DNA of 64,000 nucleotides from Mucilaginibacter sp. SMC90 (GTDB lineage: Bacteria > Bacteroidota > Bacteroidia > Sphingobacteriales > Sphingobacteriaceae), in contig NZ_CP094527.1 of the NCBI RefSeq assembly GCF_022811725.1, positions 6,262,001 to 6,326,000 of the forward strand, read 5' to 3'. The notes under the pieces were generated by a model. That model was not told the origin of the DNA and made no database searches. It saw only the letters and a list, made by a program, of their open reading frames with translations. The position numbers and the translations under genes are program-made. Positions 8,118 through 17,967 of this stretch are shown piece by piece. Each line of letters opens with the position of its first letter. Position 1 is the stretch's first letter.

Positions 8118-11100
8118 TCAGCGCTTGCGGCCGCTGTAAACCATTTGTTTGGTATCGTCCGGAGAATCCGGGCCAGGTTTTAATGGATTGTACTGATCCT
8201 CTTCCTGCCCGGGACCTCCTTCGGTTTTTTGTTTATCGGCGATATTTTTATTGATTTCCGTTTCCAGCTTTTCCAGCTCGATCTTCAGTGCGACCAGGTC
8301 GGTCTCCTGCTCAAATACTTTTTGGGAAAAATCACGCAACCGGGGTAACTTATCTTCAATTTCCAGCATCCGTTTCCCGTATTTTTCCGCAAGCGGCATG
8401 ACGCGGTCGATGGCATTGAGGAAATACCTTGCGGAATATTTAGGATTGTCAATATTGGGCGCGCCGTTATTGAACATATATTTTATCCCGGTTTCCCTGC
8501 TTTCCGCATATAAAGTGGTTGCATACCCGAACTTTTCCGACTTATCTTCGAGTCCATGCAGCTTTCGGCGGACATACAGATCGAAGCCGTAAAGGTCACC
8601 GATACGCTTTTCGGGCTTATCATAGCTTTCCGGGTGCCAGCGCAGGTAGAGGCCGATCAGGTGGTTGCCAATCTCTGCCGGGTCAGCAGATGCAAAATCA
8701 TCCAGCCTGATCATATTGATCTTGCTCCCGTCTTCATCGTATTTCAGCACTCTTTTATAGGTAGCCTGGTCCTTAAGCATCAGCTCAAGGGTTTGCCCGG
8801 TACCTATCTTTTCCTTTTCGAGGTCTTCCAGGTAGATCCGGCTACGGCTGACTTCTTTGTAATGAGCCGAACGTGCGCTTTCCAGCACGGCCACTTTTTT
8901 CTCCAGCTTAGCTTTCTCCAGCAGTGAAGTATCGCCGGAAAGAATAGCGATGTACTCGGAAAAGTTCATGCCGCTCTGTTCATCCATGACCCCCTCGTCA
9001 AGGGTACGGACGGTCAGTTCGTTATTTTTCATCTGGCTGATAAAGGTCTGTTTGTTTTTAAGCAGGTTAAACTTGTAGTTGTCAAGTGATTTTTCGACGG
9101 CGTAAATGAATACCCTTACTTTGTTGCCAAAAGACTGTTTGGCCAGCCAGTTTCCCTGCCTGCCCATCCGGCCGTTGCGCTGTTCCAGTTCCGAGGGCTT
9201 CCAGGGGATATCGAGGTGGTGCATGGCCAGTCCTCTTGCCTGAACATTTAGTCCGGTCCCGGCTTTTTCGGTGCTGCCGATCAACACCCTGATCATACCG
9301 GCGTTCATCAAGCGGAACAATTCCGGTTTTTGTTTCGAGGTCCAGTTATGGATGAAAGTGATCTCCTTACGGGGGATCTTAAAATCATTGACGAGCTTTT
9401 CCAGTAATGCATCGTAAACGTTAAACCCGCCTGGGCGTGGTGTCCCGATATCACAGAAAATGATTTGCGTGCCCCTGGACTCCTGCCCCTCCCCGTAGAT
9501 CCGGGCTACATTCCGGCAGCAGACATTGACCTTGTTTCCGGGATGATCGCTGTAGTGTTCTTCATCAACAAGGCGCAGGTCCACTGCCATTTTCTTAGCA
9601 TAGTTCGTCGCAATGAGCATCCTGCCCATGTCTTCTTCCCTGGTCAGCGGACGGCGGCCGATCAGGCTGCCGTTTCCCGTTTTGGCAAAAGCCATGAGTT
9701 TTTCGATAAACTCACTTTGCTCGGGAGTCGGCGGGATATTGACCAGCTTTTCATCAATCTCGGGCTTGTCAAGGTTAATATGTTTGGCCGTCTTATAATC
9801 CGTAATCTCATTGTAAAACAAAGCCAGTTCAGGCACTTTGATAAAATGCCGGAACCGCTCCTTCGCGCGGATCTCGTTGGTGACCGTAAATTCAAAGTCT
9901 ACGGTTTTCCTCGCGTATACCGCTGCCCAGGCATCGAAATTGCTGATGCCCTGCCTTTCCAGCTCCCTCGGACGGAGGTATTTGAAGATAAGGTACATCT
10001 CGGTGAGGCTGTTCGATATAGGGGTACCGGATAGAAAGGTCACGCACAGGTCGGCGTCGAACTTTTCCTGCAGCGTCCGTACGGCAAAAAGCATGTTCAG
10101 CGATTTCTGACTGCCTGCCATATTCCCCAGCCCGGCAACGCGGGTATGTCTCGTCGTGAACGTCAGGTTTTTAAACTTATGCGATTCGTCGACAAAAAGG
10201 TGGTCAACATTCATTTCCTGGAAATTGATACCGTTGTCCTTCTTGTTCTCAATGGCATAAAGCACCGCATTAAGTTTCACTTCCAGGTTCTGCTTACGGA
10301 TTTCCAGGCCTTTCAGCATGGACTGGCTGACCTCAGCGCCCAGTTCCTTCAGCGTCTCGAGATCAAGCTCAACGTTCCCTAATTCAATATTGAGTATTTC
10401 CTTCTGGATCTCCGGTGACTGCGGGATCATTCCAAACTGGTCATGGGTTAGGATGATGCAGTCCCAGTTATTATTTTTGATCTCATGAAAAAGGCGCAGC
10501 CTTTTAGCCGGTGTAAAATCATTTTCACCGGGAGCCAGGATCTTTGCCTTCGGGTAAGCCTTTCGGAACGTGTTGGTAATGTCGCCGATATTCGCCTTGA
10601 GGGCAAGTATCATCGGTTTGTTGATCACACCGAGCCTTCTCATCTCCATGGCAGCCACGATCATGGTCAGTGTTTTCCCTAAGCCGACCTCATGATCGAT
10701 TAAACCGCCGCGGTTCTGGATGATGCGCCAGGCTGCGTTCTCCTGGGAAGAATAAAGGCTTTCAATTCCCAAAGCTTTCTTATCAAGCCCCGGGAATTTC
10801 AGGTGGCTGCCGTCGAATTCGCGGAGCACGAAGCAATTGAACTTCTCATTATAAAGCTGCTGAATCTCTTTCTTCTCAGCAAATTCAAGTGCCTTGAGCC
10901 AGTCGATATAACGCTGCCTGATATTTTCGATCTTACGGTGCGCGGCCTGCATGGCCTCGTTATCCGCCATACGAACAACCCTGTCCCCCTGCTGCAGGGG
11001 ATAAGTGATCTGCGGGCTTGTATTTTCAAGGGCATGTTCCAGCAAGGTACCGGCCAGTATCCGGTTGCCAGATTTGGGGACCACCACAAACTCGTCCGTT

Positions 11101-13577
11101 ACGGTCGGATCTCCCTTTTTAATGTTTACCTTAAAAGTATCGACCGAAGAAAAGTAGTTGACATCGGTCTCCGTTTTGAACAGGGATGAGGCAAAACGCC
11201 GGTATAGATCAACAGGTACCCAGCGTTCACCGAGATTGAAATCGAGCAGCTCAAAAGGGATAACCTCCGGCTGCACACGCCGGATGGCAGCAAGGCTCCT
11301 GGCAATCTGCAGATTGTCCGGTTCCGGCAATAATAAGGACTCCGCTATTTTCAGTTTATCGACAACGTTGCCTGAAAGGTAATTGTCGGCAGTTTCCCAT
11401 ACGCCCGGGCCGGGATTATAAAGCAGTTGCTTATCCAATTGCAGAATGATCTCCGGCTCTTCGAGACCTGTCGTTTCCGCAATAAATCGCAGGTCAACCT
11501 TACCCAGTTCGTTCAGGCAGATGGCGAGCGCTTCAGCGGGGTCTTCGGTTTGCAGCAGGTCTTTACTTGAAAAAACAGGACCGTAAAAAATATCTGAGCG
11601 AACGAATGCGCCCTCCTGCCTGACTTCAAGCGAAGACAATATTTTAAAGCCGAATGCAGCGTCGTTCAGGATGCGTGCCCTGTTCGCGGTCTTATTAAGC
11701 TCGCCGTACCTTGCTACAATATTTCCGTAAGCATCGTTGAGCTCTCTCCGCAAATCCGGATATTGTACCAGGTGTTCCGCCTCATATCCGGATAACTGGA
11801 GATAAGTATCGCGTAATAAGATATATTCGTGGTAAAACGCAATATCTTCCTGAATTTCCAACGGCTCAAATTCTGCTTCAAACTTTTGAGGCTCACTGAT
11901 CAGCCCCACCCTGCCATTGAAAACAACCAGTGTATCTTTGGTATAGTACGGCCTGATTTCGGTGAACGCCTTAGGACGGTCAGGTTGCAGTTTAAATGCG
12001 GGTTCGAAACTTGTATCACCTTCATAACGGTAGTCGTGAGCATAATACTTCAGTTTTGCCGCAAGGATCTCCAGTTCATTACCGAGAGCCTGGCCATTAT
12101 GCCAGCGGTTAGAAAAGCTTAATTCCTTTACATTGCTGAACAGCTTGTACAGGTAGCGGTTATTTGATCTGGCCCGGGCAGTAAGCATGACAACGCTATC
12201 GTGTGTTAATTGATCGGTTGTCCGGATCGTGCTGATCTGCTTCGCAGTCCCGGGGTCAATTACTGCTTTATCGATGTCTTTCAGGTAGCTTAGTGCGCGG
12301 TTGGTTTCAGCGGCAACATCAAATAACCCGAGCTGTCCGGTGCTTTTTCCTTTGACTTCCGCCGGCAGTTCCAAAAACGTCAGTTTTCGTCCCTGCGGCT
12401 TCTTTTCCTGTTCAAAGGCAATGGCCTGCCATTTTTTAATGTCGAAATTCCGTCCGATCCCCTCGCTGATAATTTTCTTCAGAAAAGGGGCGATATCGGG
12501 CATTTCCCCGTTATACCATACGGTCAGGTTGGGTTCACCATAGGCGTTCGTGCCCTCTAAAAGCTCATCCCCGAGAATTATATTTTCCTGCGCATCAATA
12601 TAGCTGTTGATATGGTATGTCCCATGGTCATTTTTCCGCTCTGTCGTCTCCATGAGCTGCACGTCGGCATCCCTTAGCCTGGTTTTACCCGTGTTTTTCT
12701 GTACAACGATCAGGTGGGTGCCCACCTCAACATTTGCATTTTCCTTCATCAGGTTCGCAGGAAGCACCGCTACGCTGAGCAGGTCGGCATTTGTCACCAG
12801 AAACTTACGGGCGCTGCTGTTGGAAGGGTTGTTTAGAAAAGCGTCAGTAACGAGATAGGCGAGGATACCGCCATCGGCCAACTTATCCAGGCCTTTGGCA
12901 AAAAAATAAGTGTGGATTTTCGAAGCCACCGGGCTGCCGAGATAGGCAGGGTCGTACACCGAAAACTTCCCGAAAGGGATATTGCTGATTACGAGGTCCG
13001 ACTGCCCTTTCTCTGCCGCATCTGTTTCTTCGAGCGCCATCACTTGTATCTCCGCAGGAATCCCAAGCCCGGCGCAGTAGGCTTTGAGCACTTTGCCGGT
13101 AAGTATGTCTTTTTCAACGGCATTGATTGCCGCTCCCGGAAAGGCTTCAAAGCCTTTGGTAATAAAAATGCCGGCACCTGCGCTTGGTTCGTAGATTTTC
13201 CGGGGAGCGGCGTTGTTTTCGCGGAAGGCAGCGTAAATCATTTCCGGTACGAAGCCCGGCGTATAGAAAGCCGTCAGCCTGCTGTTCCGCAGCGAGTCAA
13301 AAACCTGCCTGTATTCTTTTGGTGAAAGCTTATCCTGTAACAGGCGGTGGAGTTCCATGACCTGCGGATAAAGTTTCAGATCGGCGTCCGATACACCATT
13401 CTTTTTCCATTCTTCAATAGTGCCCGGCTTGTTGAGGATCACTTTTAAGCCGCCGAAGCCTGCATACATGCTGAGTGCTTCCACCTCTCCCGATGAGAGC
13501 TGACCGCCAGAAAAATCCAGCGCAATGCGGATGGCCGCGATATTTGCGGCCAGCCTTTGAGCAGTATTAAAAGCCAT
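8118..13577 (-). CDS. Giant N6-adenine methylase/SNF2-type helicase, DarB-like antirestriction candidate
   Basis: About 1,819 residues. The N-terminal methyltransferase part has YEPSAGAGIF (SAM-binding, ~residue 130) and SNIPFGKFS (the NPPF-like catalytic motif, ~200). A superfamily-2 helicase follows: HEVGLGKT (Walker A, ~965), VDESHKFKN (motif II, ~1130) and QRNGRMGRQGN (motif VI, ~1470); the C-terminus is helical. The same architecture occurs in phage P1 DarB, which protects incoming DNA from restriction. I chose ATG 13577 over an upstream in-frame start because AGGAGG sits 8 nt before it and the previous gene stops at 13579. The long reverse-strand frames inside are shadows. Confidence 0.85.
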   Translation of the reverse strand: MAFNTAQRLAANIAAIRIALDFSGGQLSSGEVEALSMYAGFGGLKVILNKPGTIEEWKKNGVSDADLKLYPQVMELHRLLQDKLSPKEYRQVFDSLRNSRLTAFYTPGFVPEMIYAAFRENNAAPRKIYEPSAGAGIFITKGFEAFPGAAINAVEKDILTGKVLKAYCAGLGIPAEIQVMALEETDAAEKGQSDLVISNIPFGKFSVYDPAYLGSPVASKIHTYFFAKGLDKLADGGILAYLVTDAFLNNPSNSSARKFLVTNADLLSVAVLPANLMKENANVEVGTHLIVVQKNTGKTRLRDADVQLMETTERKNDHGTYHINSYIDAQENIILGDELLEGTNAYGEPNLTVWYNGEMPDIAPFLKKIISEGIGRNFDIKKWQAIAFEQEKKPQGRKLTFLELPAEVKGKSTGQLGLFDVAAETNRALSYLKDIDKAVIDPGTAKQISTIRTTDQLTHDSVVMLTARARSNNRYLYKLFSNVKELSFSNRWHNGQALGNELEILAAKLKYYAHDYRYEGDTSFEPAFKLQPDRPKAFTEIRPYYTKDTLVVFNGRVGLISEPQKFEAEFEPLEIQEDIAFYHEYILLRDTYLQLSGYEAEHLVQYPDLRRELNDAYGNIVARYGELNKTANRARILNDAAFGFKILSSLEVRQEGAFVRSDIFYGPVFSSKDLLQTEDPAEALAICLNELGKVDLRFIAETTGLEEPEIILQLDKQLLYNPGPGVWETADNYLSGNVVDKLKIAESLLLPEPDNLQIARSLAAIRRVQPEVIPFELLDFNLGERWVPVDLYRRFASSLFKTETDVNYFSSVDTFKVNIKKGDPTVTDEFVVVPKSGNRILAGTLLEHALENTSPQITYPLQQGDRVVRMADNEAMQAAHRKIENIRQRYIDWLKALEFAEKKEIQQLYNEKFNCFVLREFDGSHLKFPGLDKKALGIESLYSSQENAAWRIIQNRGGLIDHEVGLGKTLTMIVAAMEMRRLGVINKPMILALKANIGDITNTFRKAYPKAKILAPGENDFTPAKRLRLFHEIKNNNWDCIILTHDQFGMIPQSPEIQKEILNIELGNVELDLETLKELGAEVSQSMLKGLEIRKQNLEVKLNAVLYAIENKKDNGINFQEMNVDHLFVDESHKFKNLTFTTRHTRVAGLGNMAGSQKSLNMLFAVRTLQEKFDADLCVTFLSGTPISNSLTEMYLIFKYLRPRELERQGISNFDAWAAVYARKTVDFEFTVTNEIRAKERFRHFIKVPELALFYNEITDYKTAKHINLDKPEIDEKLVNIPPTPEQSEFIEKLMAFAKTGNGSLIGRRPLTREEDMGRMLIATNYAKKMAVDLRLVDEEHYSDHPGNKVNVCCRNVARIYGEGQESRGTQIIFCDIGTPRPGGFNVYDALLEKLVNDFKIPRKEITFIHNWTSKQKPELFRLMNAGMIRVLIGSTEKAGTGLNVQARGLAMHHLDIPWKPSELEQRNGRMGRQGNWLAKQSFGNKVRVFIYAVEKSLDNYKFNLLKNKQTFISQMKNNELTVRTLDEGVMDEQSGMNFSEYIAILSGDTSLLEKAKLEKKVAVLESARSAHYKEVSRSRIYLEDLEKEKIGTGQTLELMLKDQATYKRVLKYDEDGSKINMIRLDDFASADPAEIGNHLIGLYLRWHPESYDKPEKRIGDLYGFDLYVRRKLHGLEDKSEKFGYATTLYAESRETGIKYMFNNGAPNIDNPKYSARYFLNAIDRVMPLAEKYGKRMLEIEDKLPRLRDFSQKVFEQETDLVALKIELEKLETEINKNIADKQKTEGGPGQEEDQYNPLKPGPDSPDDTKQMVYSGRKR

Positions 13578-13578
13578 G

Positions 13579-13794
13579 TCATTCCTCCTGCAGGTAATCG
13601 GCAATCGTCCCGATCACCTCGTATTTCAAAAAGCGGTCATCCTCATCGAGGCCTTCCATCAGCGGGGCGCACAGTTCGAGAATATTGGTCAGTTCATAAT
13701 GAAGTATGCCGTCATTGCTGAACCGAAGGAAGGTTTCGGTGAACTCTTCTTCCATCACCAGCTTCAGGTAGTCATAGGCAAGTACGTCAGTCAT
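13579..13794 (-). CDS. Small acidic hypothetical protein
   Basis: A 71-residue very acidic, helical protein (YLKLVMEEEFTETFLRF, ending IADYLQEE) with no Cys, signal peptide or membrane segment. Four bases separate it from traN upstream, and the strong AGGAGG of the giant methylase-helicase lies inside its last codons, so all three are co-transcribed. Possibly an antirestriction or chaperone-like small protein judging by its acidity and position, but there is no direct evidence. Confidence 0.65.
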   Translation of the reverse strand: MTDVLAYDYLKLVMEEEFTETFLRFSNDGILHYELTNILELCAPLMEGLDEDDRFLKYEVIGTIADYLQEE

Positions 13795-13798
13795 AAGC

Positions 13799-14596
13799 TT
13801 AATTTGGAATGGTATAGGCAGCGAGGATATCTTTATAGGAAAGGTTGATCCTGATGACCCGGCCGGAAAACTGTTTTTCGCTTAATTCTACGGAGAGTAC
13901 TTTATTCCCGGGAAAGGTCAGTTTTTTGAATACAAATATGTTCCGGTAGCTTTTCGTAAAAGGGGCAATGTCAAGCAAGGTGAACACAGGTTTCAATTCG
14001 ACGGATTGCACGTTGGATGCTTTAGTCACCTTTTTATCGTCCACCTTGAACTGAAATCCTTCGGAATCGTATTTAAGGTTGGTTTTGTTGAGGTAACTGA
14101 TATCAAGAAAAAGGTAGTCACCGGCCGTAAAAACCTGGTTGACCTTAGCCTCCATACCGAAAGCCTTTACCTTTTCCAGCGGGTGCCGGCCTTTACCTGC
14201 AAAGATCCCGAGGGACAGTTTCCGGAGCTGATTCTCGGAAAAGCCAATCCCTGCGACATCCAATTGGTGGGTATCAGCAGGCACAATTTCTATTTCGGTG
14301 GGCACATCCGCACCGCCGGGGACAACGTGGTATTGGGCGATAAATTTCTCCCCGACGATGGTCACAACGGCATCCTGAAAATTCACTGTCGAATCCCGCA
14401 TTTTCAACCTGAACACGTTTTTCAGCGGGAGGTCGCCGACCATTCCCTTACTGGATATATCCACGTATTGTATCGGTTCCGGTGAGACGAAATGGATTGT
14501 CAGATTAAGTGGGAGACAAACCAGGGGTAGTTTTTCCTGGGCATAGAGTGCCGGTGCCGCCATGCAGGCAAGCCATAAAAGGATGATGTTTTTCAT
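13799..14596 (-). CDS. traN: Conjugative transposon protein TraN (DUF4138)
   Basis: A 265-residue exported protein. The signal peptide is MKNIILLWLACMAAPALYAQ, followed by beta-rich sequence with IQYVDISSKGMVGDLPLKN, characteristic of TraN, the VirB9-like outer component of the Bacteroidota mating channel. Length is slightly shorter than the usual ~300. It starts 3 nt after traM, in the usual M-N order. The C-terminal SVELSEKQFSGRVIRINLSY fits the final beta-strands of the family. Confidence 0.92.
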   Translation of the reverse strand: MKNIILLWLACMAAPALYAQEKLPLVCLPLNLTIHFVSPEPIQYVDISSKGMVGDLPLKNVFRLKMRDSTVNFQDAVVTIVGEKFIAQYHVVPGGADVPTEIEIVPADTHQLDVAGIGFSENQLRKLSLGIFAGKGRHPLEKVKAFGMEAKVNQVFTAGDYLFLDISYLNKTNLKYDSEGFQFKVDDKKVTKASNVQSVELKPVFTLLDIAPFTKSYRNIFVFKKLTFPGNKVLSVELSEKQFSGRVIRINLSYKDILAAYTIPN

Positions 14597-14599
14597 AGG

Positions 14600-15739
14600 T
14601 TAATTCTTTTGAGCGGTTTGTAGGGAATCGTTGTCGATGAGATAGATATAAGTATTGTATTTCAGCTTCGCCTTGTTCTTGCGGATCAGGTCGGCAATTG
14701 CCGAGGAAGTTGACTGGAACATTTTGCTGACCGAACTCATGATGAACTGGCTGCCCGAGGTCCCGTCAAGGGTCACGCCCTGTACAGAGCTGCCACCAAG
14801 ATCTTTTGTAAAATCGCGAAATGCCGATGATGGGACGTACAAGCCTGGTAAACCATCCAGGTCATAAACCTGCAGCTTCACCGGCAGGATCCTGCCACCA
14901 GCGACTATGGAACTGATCACGAGGCTGACCCGCTGTTCGGAAAAGCCGCTGATCTGGGCATAGAGCAAAGTGCCTTTGGCTACGAGGTTATCACCGGCAC
15001 GGATATCCTCCAGCAATTTCAGGCGAAGGCGGGAGCCTGCATACCCTGTGATACTTTCATCGATCATCGCGGAAATGAAGCTGTTGTTCCCTCCGGGTTT
15101 AACTGTATTGAAGTCGCCAGTTATACTATCATTTTTTCTGACCTCCAGCTTAGGGCCGGCAACGTTGGTTTTAGCCAGCTGCTCCGCAGCAGCCTGTTTT
15201 AGTTTCTGCGCCTTATATTCCGGATCATTCATTTTACCCACGCTGTCGATGTAAGCCATCTGCTGCTTAAAGATGTCCATCGGGCCAGGTTCAGCAACCG
15301 TGTGCTTTGAAGGTGCTGGCATCCGGCGGCGTTCCATGCCCTGTATGGCCGCCGCAACAGCCTTGTCCTGGTTATCCGCCGGTAAGGGAGCATATCTGGC
15401 CTTCATTGCTTTTTCGATGGAATCCAGTGTGCGTTTTTCGTTGCTGCTGTAAGGATCACGGAAGGCCGGGTAGCCCGATGTTTCCTTAGGGATGACATTT
15501 ACAGCGCTAAACCCGTCTGCATCCTTAAAGGTGTTCCTGTAGGCGTCCAGCTTATCCGACAGGTTTTTTTTTCGTACATCCGAAGAGACGTTTGCAACCG
15601 TCGCGTTCAATCCCGGTTTCGGTTTCGTTTCCGGCTCTTTTTTAGAGAAGCCGCTTTGCCAGGCGTAGTAAAAGAGGATCAGGAAAGGCAAGGCGATGGC
15701 CGGCAGCACATATTTGGGCTGTTTAAAATCTATTTTCAT
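14600..15739 (-). CDS. traM: Conjugative transposon protein TraM
   Basis: A 379-residue VirB10-like channel protein. There is one N-terminal membrane segment (YVLPAIALPFLILFYYAW), a long variable linker (to ~residue 230), then a conserved beta domain (AGDNLVAKGTLLYAQISGFS and RILPVKLQVYDLDGLPGLYV) typical of TraM. The VirB10 class spans the periplasm and senses ATP use by VirB4 and VirD4; that is family knowledge. It lies between traL and traN in the standard order. Confidence 0.93.
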   Translation of the reverse strand: MKIDFKQPKYVLPAIALPFLILFYYAWQSGFSKKEPETKPKPGLNATVANVSSDVRKKNLSDKLDAYRNTFKDADGFSAVNVIPKETSGYPAFRDPYSSNEKRTLDSIEKAMKARYAPLPADNQDKAVAAAIQGMERRRMPAPSKHTVAEPGPMDIFKQQMAYIDSVGKMNDPEYKAQKLKQAAAEQLAKTNVAGPKLEVRKNDSITGDFNTVKPGGNNSFISAMIDESITGYAGSRLRLKLLEDIRAGDNLVAKGTLLYAQISGFSEQRVSLVISSIVAGGRILPVKLQVYDLDGLPGLYVPSSAFRDFTKDLGGSSVQGVTLDGTSGSQFIMSSVSKMFQSTSSAIADLIRKNKAKLKYNTYIYLIDNDSLQTAQKN

Positions 15740-15750
15740 GATATGATTAA

Positions 15751-16164
15751 TTAATGTCGGTTTCGGATCACCCGGAGCCGGTCAAGCGCGCTGTCCAGCT
15801 TCAGGCTGTCCTTTCGAGAGAGCTGTTTTTTTGACGCCAGGCTGTCTACCAGATGTTTCAGGGCGAGCGTTTGCCGGATATCTACCGAAGTTTCGATAAT
15901 CTTACTGAAGCCGTCTGCGGCGGGCTCGAATACTTTCGATATCGCAGGAAAGCCCGGTTTTTCCCGTGCTCTGAAAAGGGTAAAAGAAAGGATCATGGAC
16001 AAAAACATGGCTGCGACCATGATACCGAAAGAAACTTTTGGACGTCTTTCGGCACGTTTCCGGAAGGCCTCACCAAGCCATTTGAAATACCCGCTGAACT
16101 CTTTTTTGATTTCGCTGAACAGCGTATCCCTGGGATCGCGGTTAGAATGTATTCTTTTCCACAT
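15751..16164 (-). CDS. traL: Conjugative transposon protein TraL (DUF3989-like)
   Basis: A 137-residue protein with a basic N-terminal region (FRKRAERRPK), one membrane segment (FGIMVAAMFLSMILSFTLF, ~residues 46-64) and a charged helical periplasmic tail. Position between traK and traM and the single-anchor layout identify TraL. It is a little longer than the ~100 residues I expect for the family. Its ATG lies inside the 3' end of traK (23-nt overlap), so translation is likely coupled. Confidence 0.8.
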   Translation of the reverse strand: MWKRIHSNRDPRDTLFSEIKKEFSGYFKWLGEAFRKRAERRPKVSFGIMVAAMFLSMILSFTLFRAREKPGFPAISKVFEPAADGFSKIIETSVDIRQTLALKHLVDSLASKKQLSRKDSLKLDSALDRLRVIRNRH

Positions 16165-16756
16165 CTTCGAGGTCCTTATTTTCTAAAGTTTTCCAGTTGG
16201 TAATGATGACTCCGTGCGGGTTATTATCGCTACGGGGGATATCTTTCAGATAGCCTTCGGTAATGAGTGAGCGGATGACGGTCGAACTCCTGCGGTCGAT
16301 CTTCAGTTTACCATAGTAGCGGAAGTAACGTTTCGGCATATCCAGTGCTATAGAATCTGTCTGCAACGTAAGTACTGAACTCGAACTGAGGATGGAATTG
16401 AAAAAACCTTTTTCCTTCAAATCGTTGTATTGCTGCATACCGGATTCATCGATGAGGTACATGGCTTTTTTCATCTGGTATTCCATATATTTATCGTCCG
16501 GCGTCAGCGAAAAGAAAAGGGAATGAAACACATCCACTTCCGCCCTGTATTCAGCGGGCCGGTTGATCTGCATGTCAGTTTGTTTGGCCAGGATAGGCAC
16601 GTTATTGTCGAGAATATATATGTTACGCTGGGAGGCAGCAACCAGGCGGTAAGAGTAAAAGCAATTGACGGCAACAATGATGAGTGCCGTCAGTAAACTT
16701 CCGATCGATACAATGGTAGCGAGCCGGATCTTATCTTCAATATTTTTAATGATCAT
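16142..16756 (-). CDS. traK: Conjugative transposon protein TraK
   Basis: About 204 residues. It begins MIIKNIEDKIRLATIVSIGS followed by a single membrane anchor (LLTALIIVAVNCFYSYRLV), the classic TraK N-terminus; TraK is the VirB8-like assembly factor. The C-terminal region includes RSLITEGYLKDIPRSDNNPH. I prefer ATG 16756 to the upstream in-frame ATG at 16789, because the latter overlaps a terminator-like hairpin (16772-16787) and adds residues not typical of the family. Confidence 0.92.
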   Translation of the reverse strand: MIIKNIEDKIRLATIVSIGSLLTALIIVAVNCFYSYRLVAASQRNIYILDNNVPILAKQTDMQINRPAEYRAEVDVFHSLFFSLTPDDKYMEYQMKKAMYLIDESGMQQYNDLKEKGFFNSILSSSSVLTLQTDSIALDMPKRYFRYYGKLKIDRRSSTVIRSLITEGYLKDIPRSDNNPHGVIITNWKTLENKDLEDVEKNTF

Positions 16757-16771
16757 AGCGATAAATAAAAA

Positions 16772-16787
16772 GGCCCCGCAAGGAGCC
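16772..16787 (-). terminator. Terminator-like hairpin between traJ and traK
   Basis: Read on the minus strand, GGCTCC-TTGC-GGGGCC (6-bp stem with one G-U pair) is followed by TTTTTATTTAT, just upstream of the traK ATG. It looks like an intrinsic terminator or attenuator inside the tra operon and may lower expression of traK-N relative to traJ. Confidence 0.6.
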
Positions 16788-16812
16788 ATGAGTTAATAAT
16801 TCAAATTGGGAA

Positions 16813-17967
16813 CTATAAAATCGCGACAACCGCCTTTTTTGCGGCGGCTGTTACGGTGCCGGAACTGCGCCCAAACGTTGAGGCGGCCGAACTTATGCCA
16901 GAGGTGGAAATGATCCAGGTGGAGATACTGGGCACCGTGAACATACAGATCGCACCGATCAGGAAAACGATGATCACTGTTCCAAAGGAAATGATCCCGT
17001 TTCCTGCAAACAAGGTGATCTTCCCCATATCTGCCGCCATGCCATGTTCGCCTACAAGCTCCTGGTATTTCACGATCTCCGAGGTCAAGGCATATTCCTG
17101 CATCAAACCGGTCAGGTACATGATCAGGTAGGCGATCCCCGAATAAAGGTTTACCGAAATAAAACGGGCGATCCAAGTACTGAAGCTGTCGCGGAATGCC
17201 GGCAGGATACTGGCCGCGACCGCAAAGGGACCGAGAATAATGAGGATCGTGGAATAGATAATTTGCAACATAAAGATCACATAAACCGCAAGGCGGAGGA
17301 TCCAGATCCCGAGGAGTTCCAGCAAGTTAGTAAAGAGTAGCTGCAGGCCCATGGCCAGTCGGTTCTTCAATTCCAGTATGGGAGATATGATCGTGCCGAT
17401 ACCCTGCTTGACCGTACTGGTGACCGAGTTCCATGCCTCGTCATACCAGGTATCGCTTTCCTTTTCAGCAACTTCCGTTTGCGCCTGGTAGGTGTACAGT
17501 GAATTGGTCACGGCGACCATGAGTTCCGAGCGTTTCACCCGCAGGTTATTCACGATATGCTGTTCGCTGTTGAACATTTCCTCCGTTTGCTGTGCAACGA
17601 GATCGGTCGGGAAAGCGACCATTTTTACAAAAACGCCCCACCATAAAATAATCATGGCGAGACCGAAGGGGCGCAATAGCGGCATGATTTCCAGCTGCTT
17701 ATCCCCTACCATCATCTCGTAAGACTTGACAGCGAAGAAAATGATCATGAATATGGCAGCAAGGGCCTTGGCATCAGCAATGAACAGGTCGAAATGCGTC
17801 CAGACGGAATCTTTTAAGCCTTTCAAAAAAACCATTACGCCGGATTCATAGACACCGTCTCCCTGCAGAAATTCGAGGGTCGTAGTATGGTCTTCGTCAG
17901 CGCTGGCAGGTAAAGCGGCGATGCAGAGCAGCATCAATATTAGTAGTATAGGAATTTTCTTTTTCAT
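16813..17967 (-). CDS. traJ: Conjugative transposon protein TraJ (VirB6-like)
   Basis: A 384-residue polytopic inner-membrane protein. A signal-type N-terminus (ILLILMLLCIAALPASADE) is followed by several hydrophobic segments (AALAAIFMIIFFAVK-like region, LAMIILWWGVFVKMVAF, LAVYVIFMLQIIYSTILII, IISFGTVIIVFLIGAI). The central FRDSFSTWIARFISVNLYSG is characteristic of TraJ. It forms the membrane pore part of the mating channel. It overlaps the previous gene by 4 nt (ATGA). Confidence 0.93.
   Translation of the reverse strand: MKKKIPILLILMLLCIAALPASADEDHTTTLEFLQGDGVYESGVMVFLKGLKDSVWTHFDLFIADAKALAAIFMIIFFAVKSYEMMVGDKQLEIMPLLRPFGLAMIILWWGVFVKMVAFPTDLVAQQTEEMFNSEQHIVNNLRVKRSELMVAVTNSLYTYQAQTEVAEKESDTWYDEAWNSVTSTVKQGIGTIISPILELKNRLAMGLQLLFTNLLELLGIWILRLAVYVIFMLQIIYSTILIILGPFAVAASILPAFRDSFSTWIARFISVNLYSGIAYLIMYLTGLMQEYALTSEIVKYQELVGEHGMAADMGKITLFAGNGIISFGTVIIVFLIGAICMFTVPSISTWIISTSGISSAASTFGRSSGTVTAAAKKAVVAIL

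Noticed and set aside
9465..10034. 189-codon open frame on the plus strand inside the giant methylase-helicase gene
   Set aside because: It lies antisense to clear helicase motifs and has no family features; an overlap artefact.
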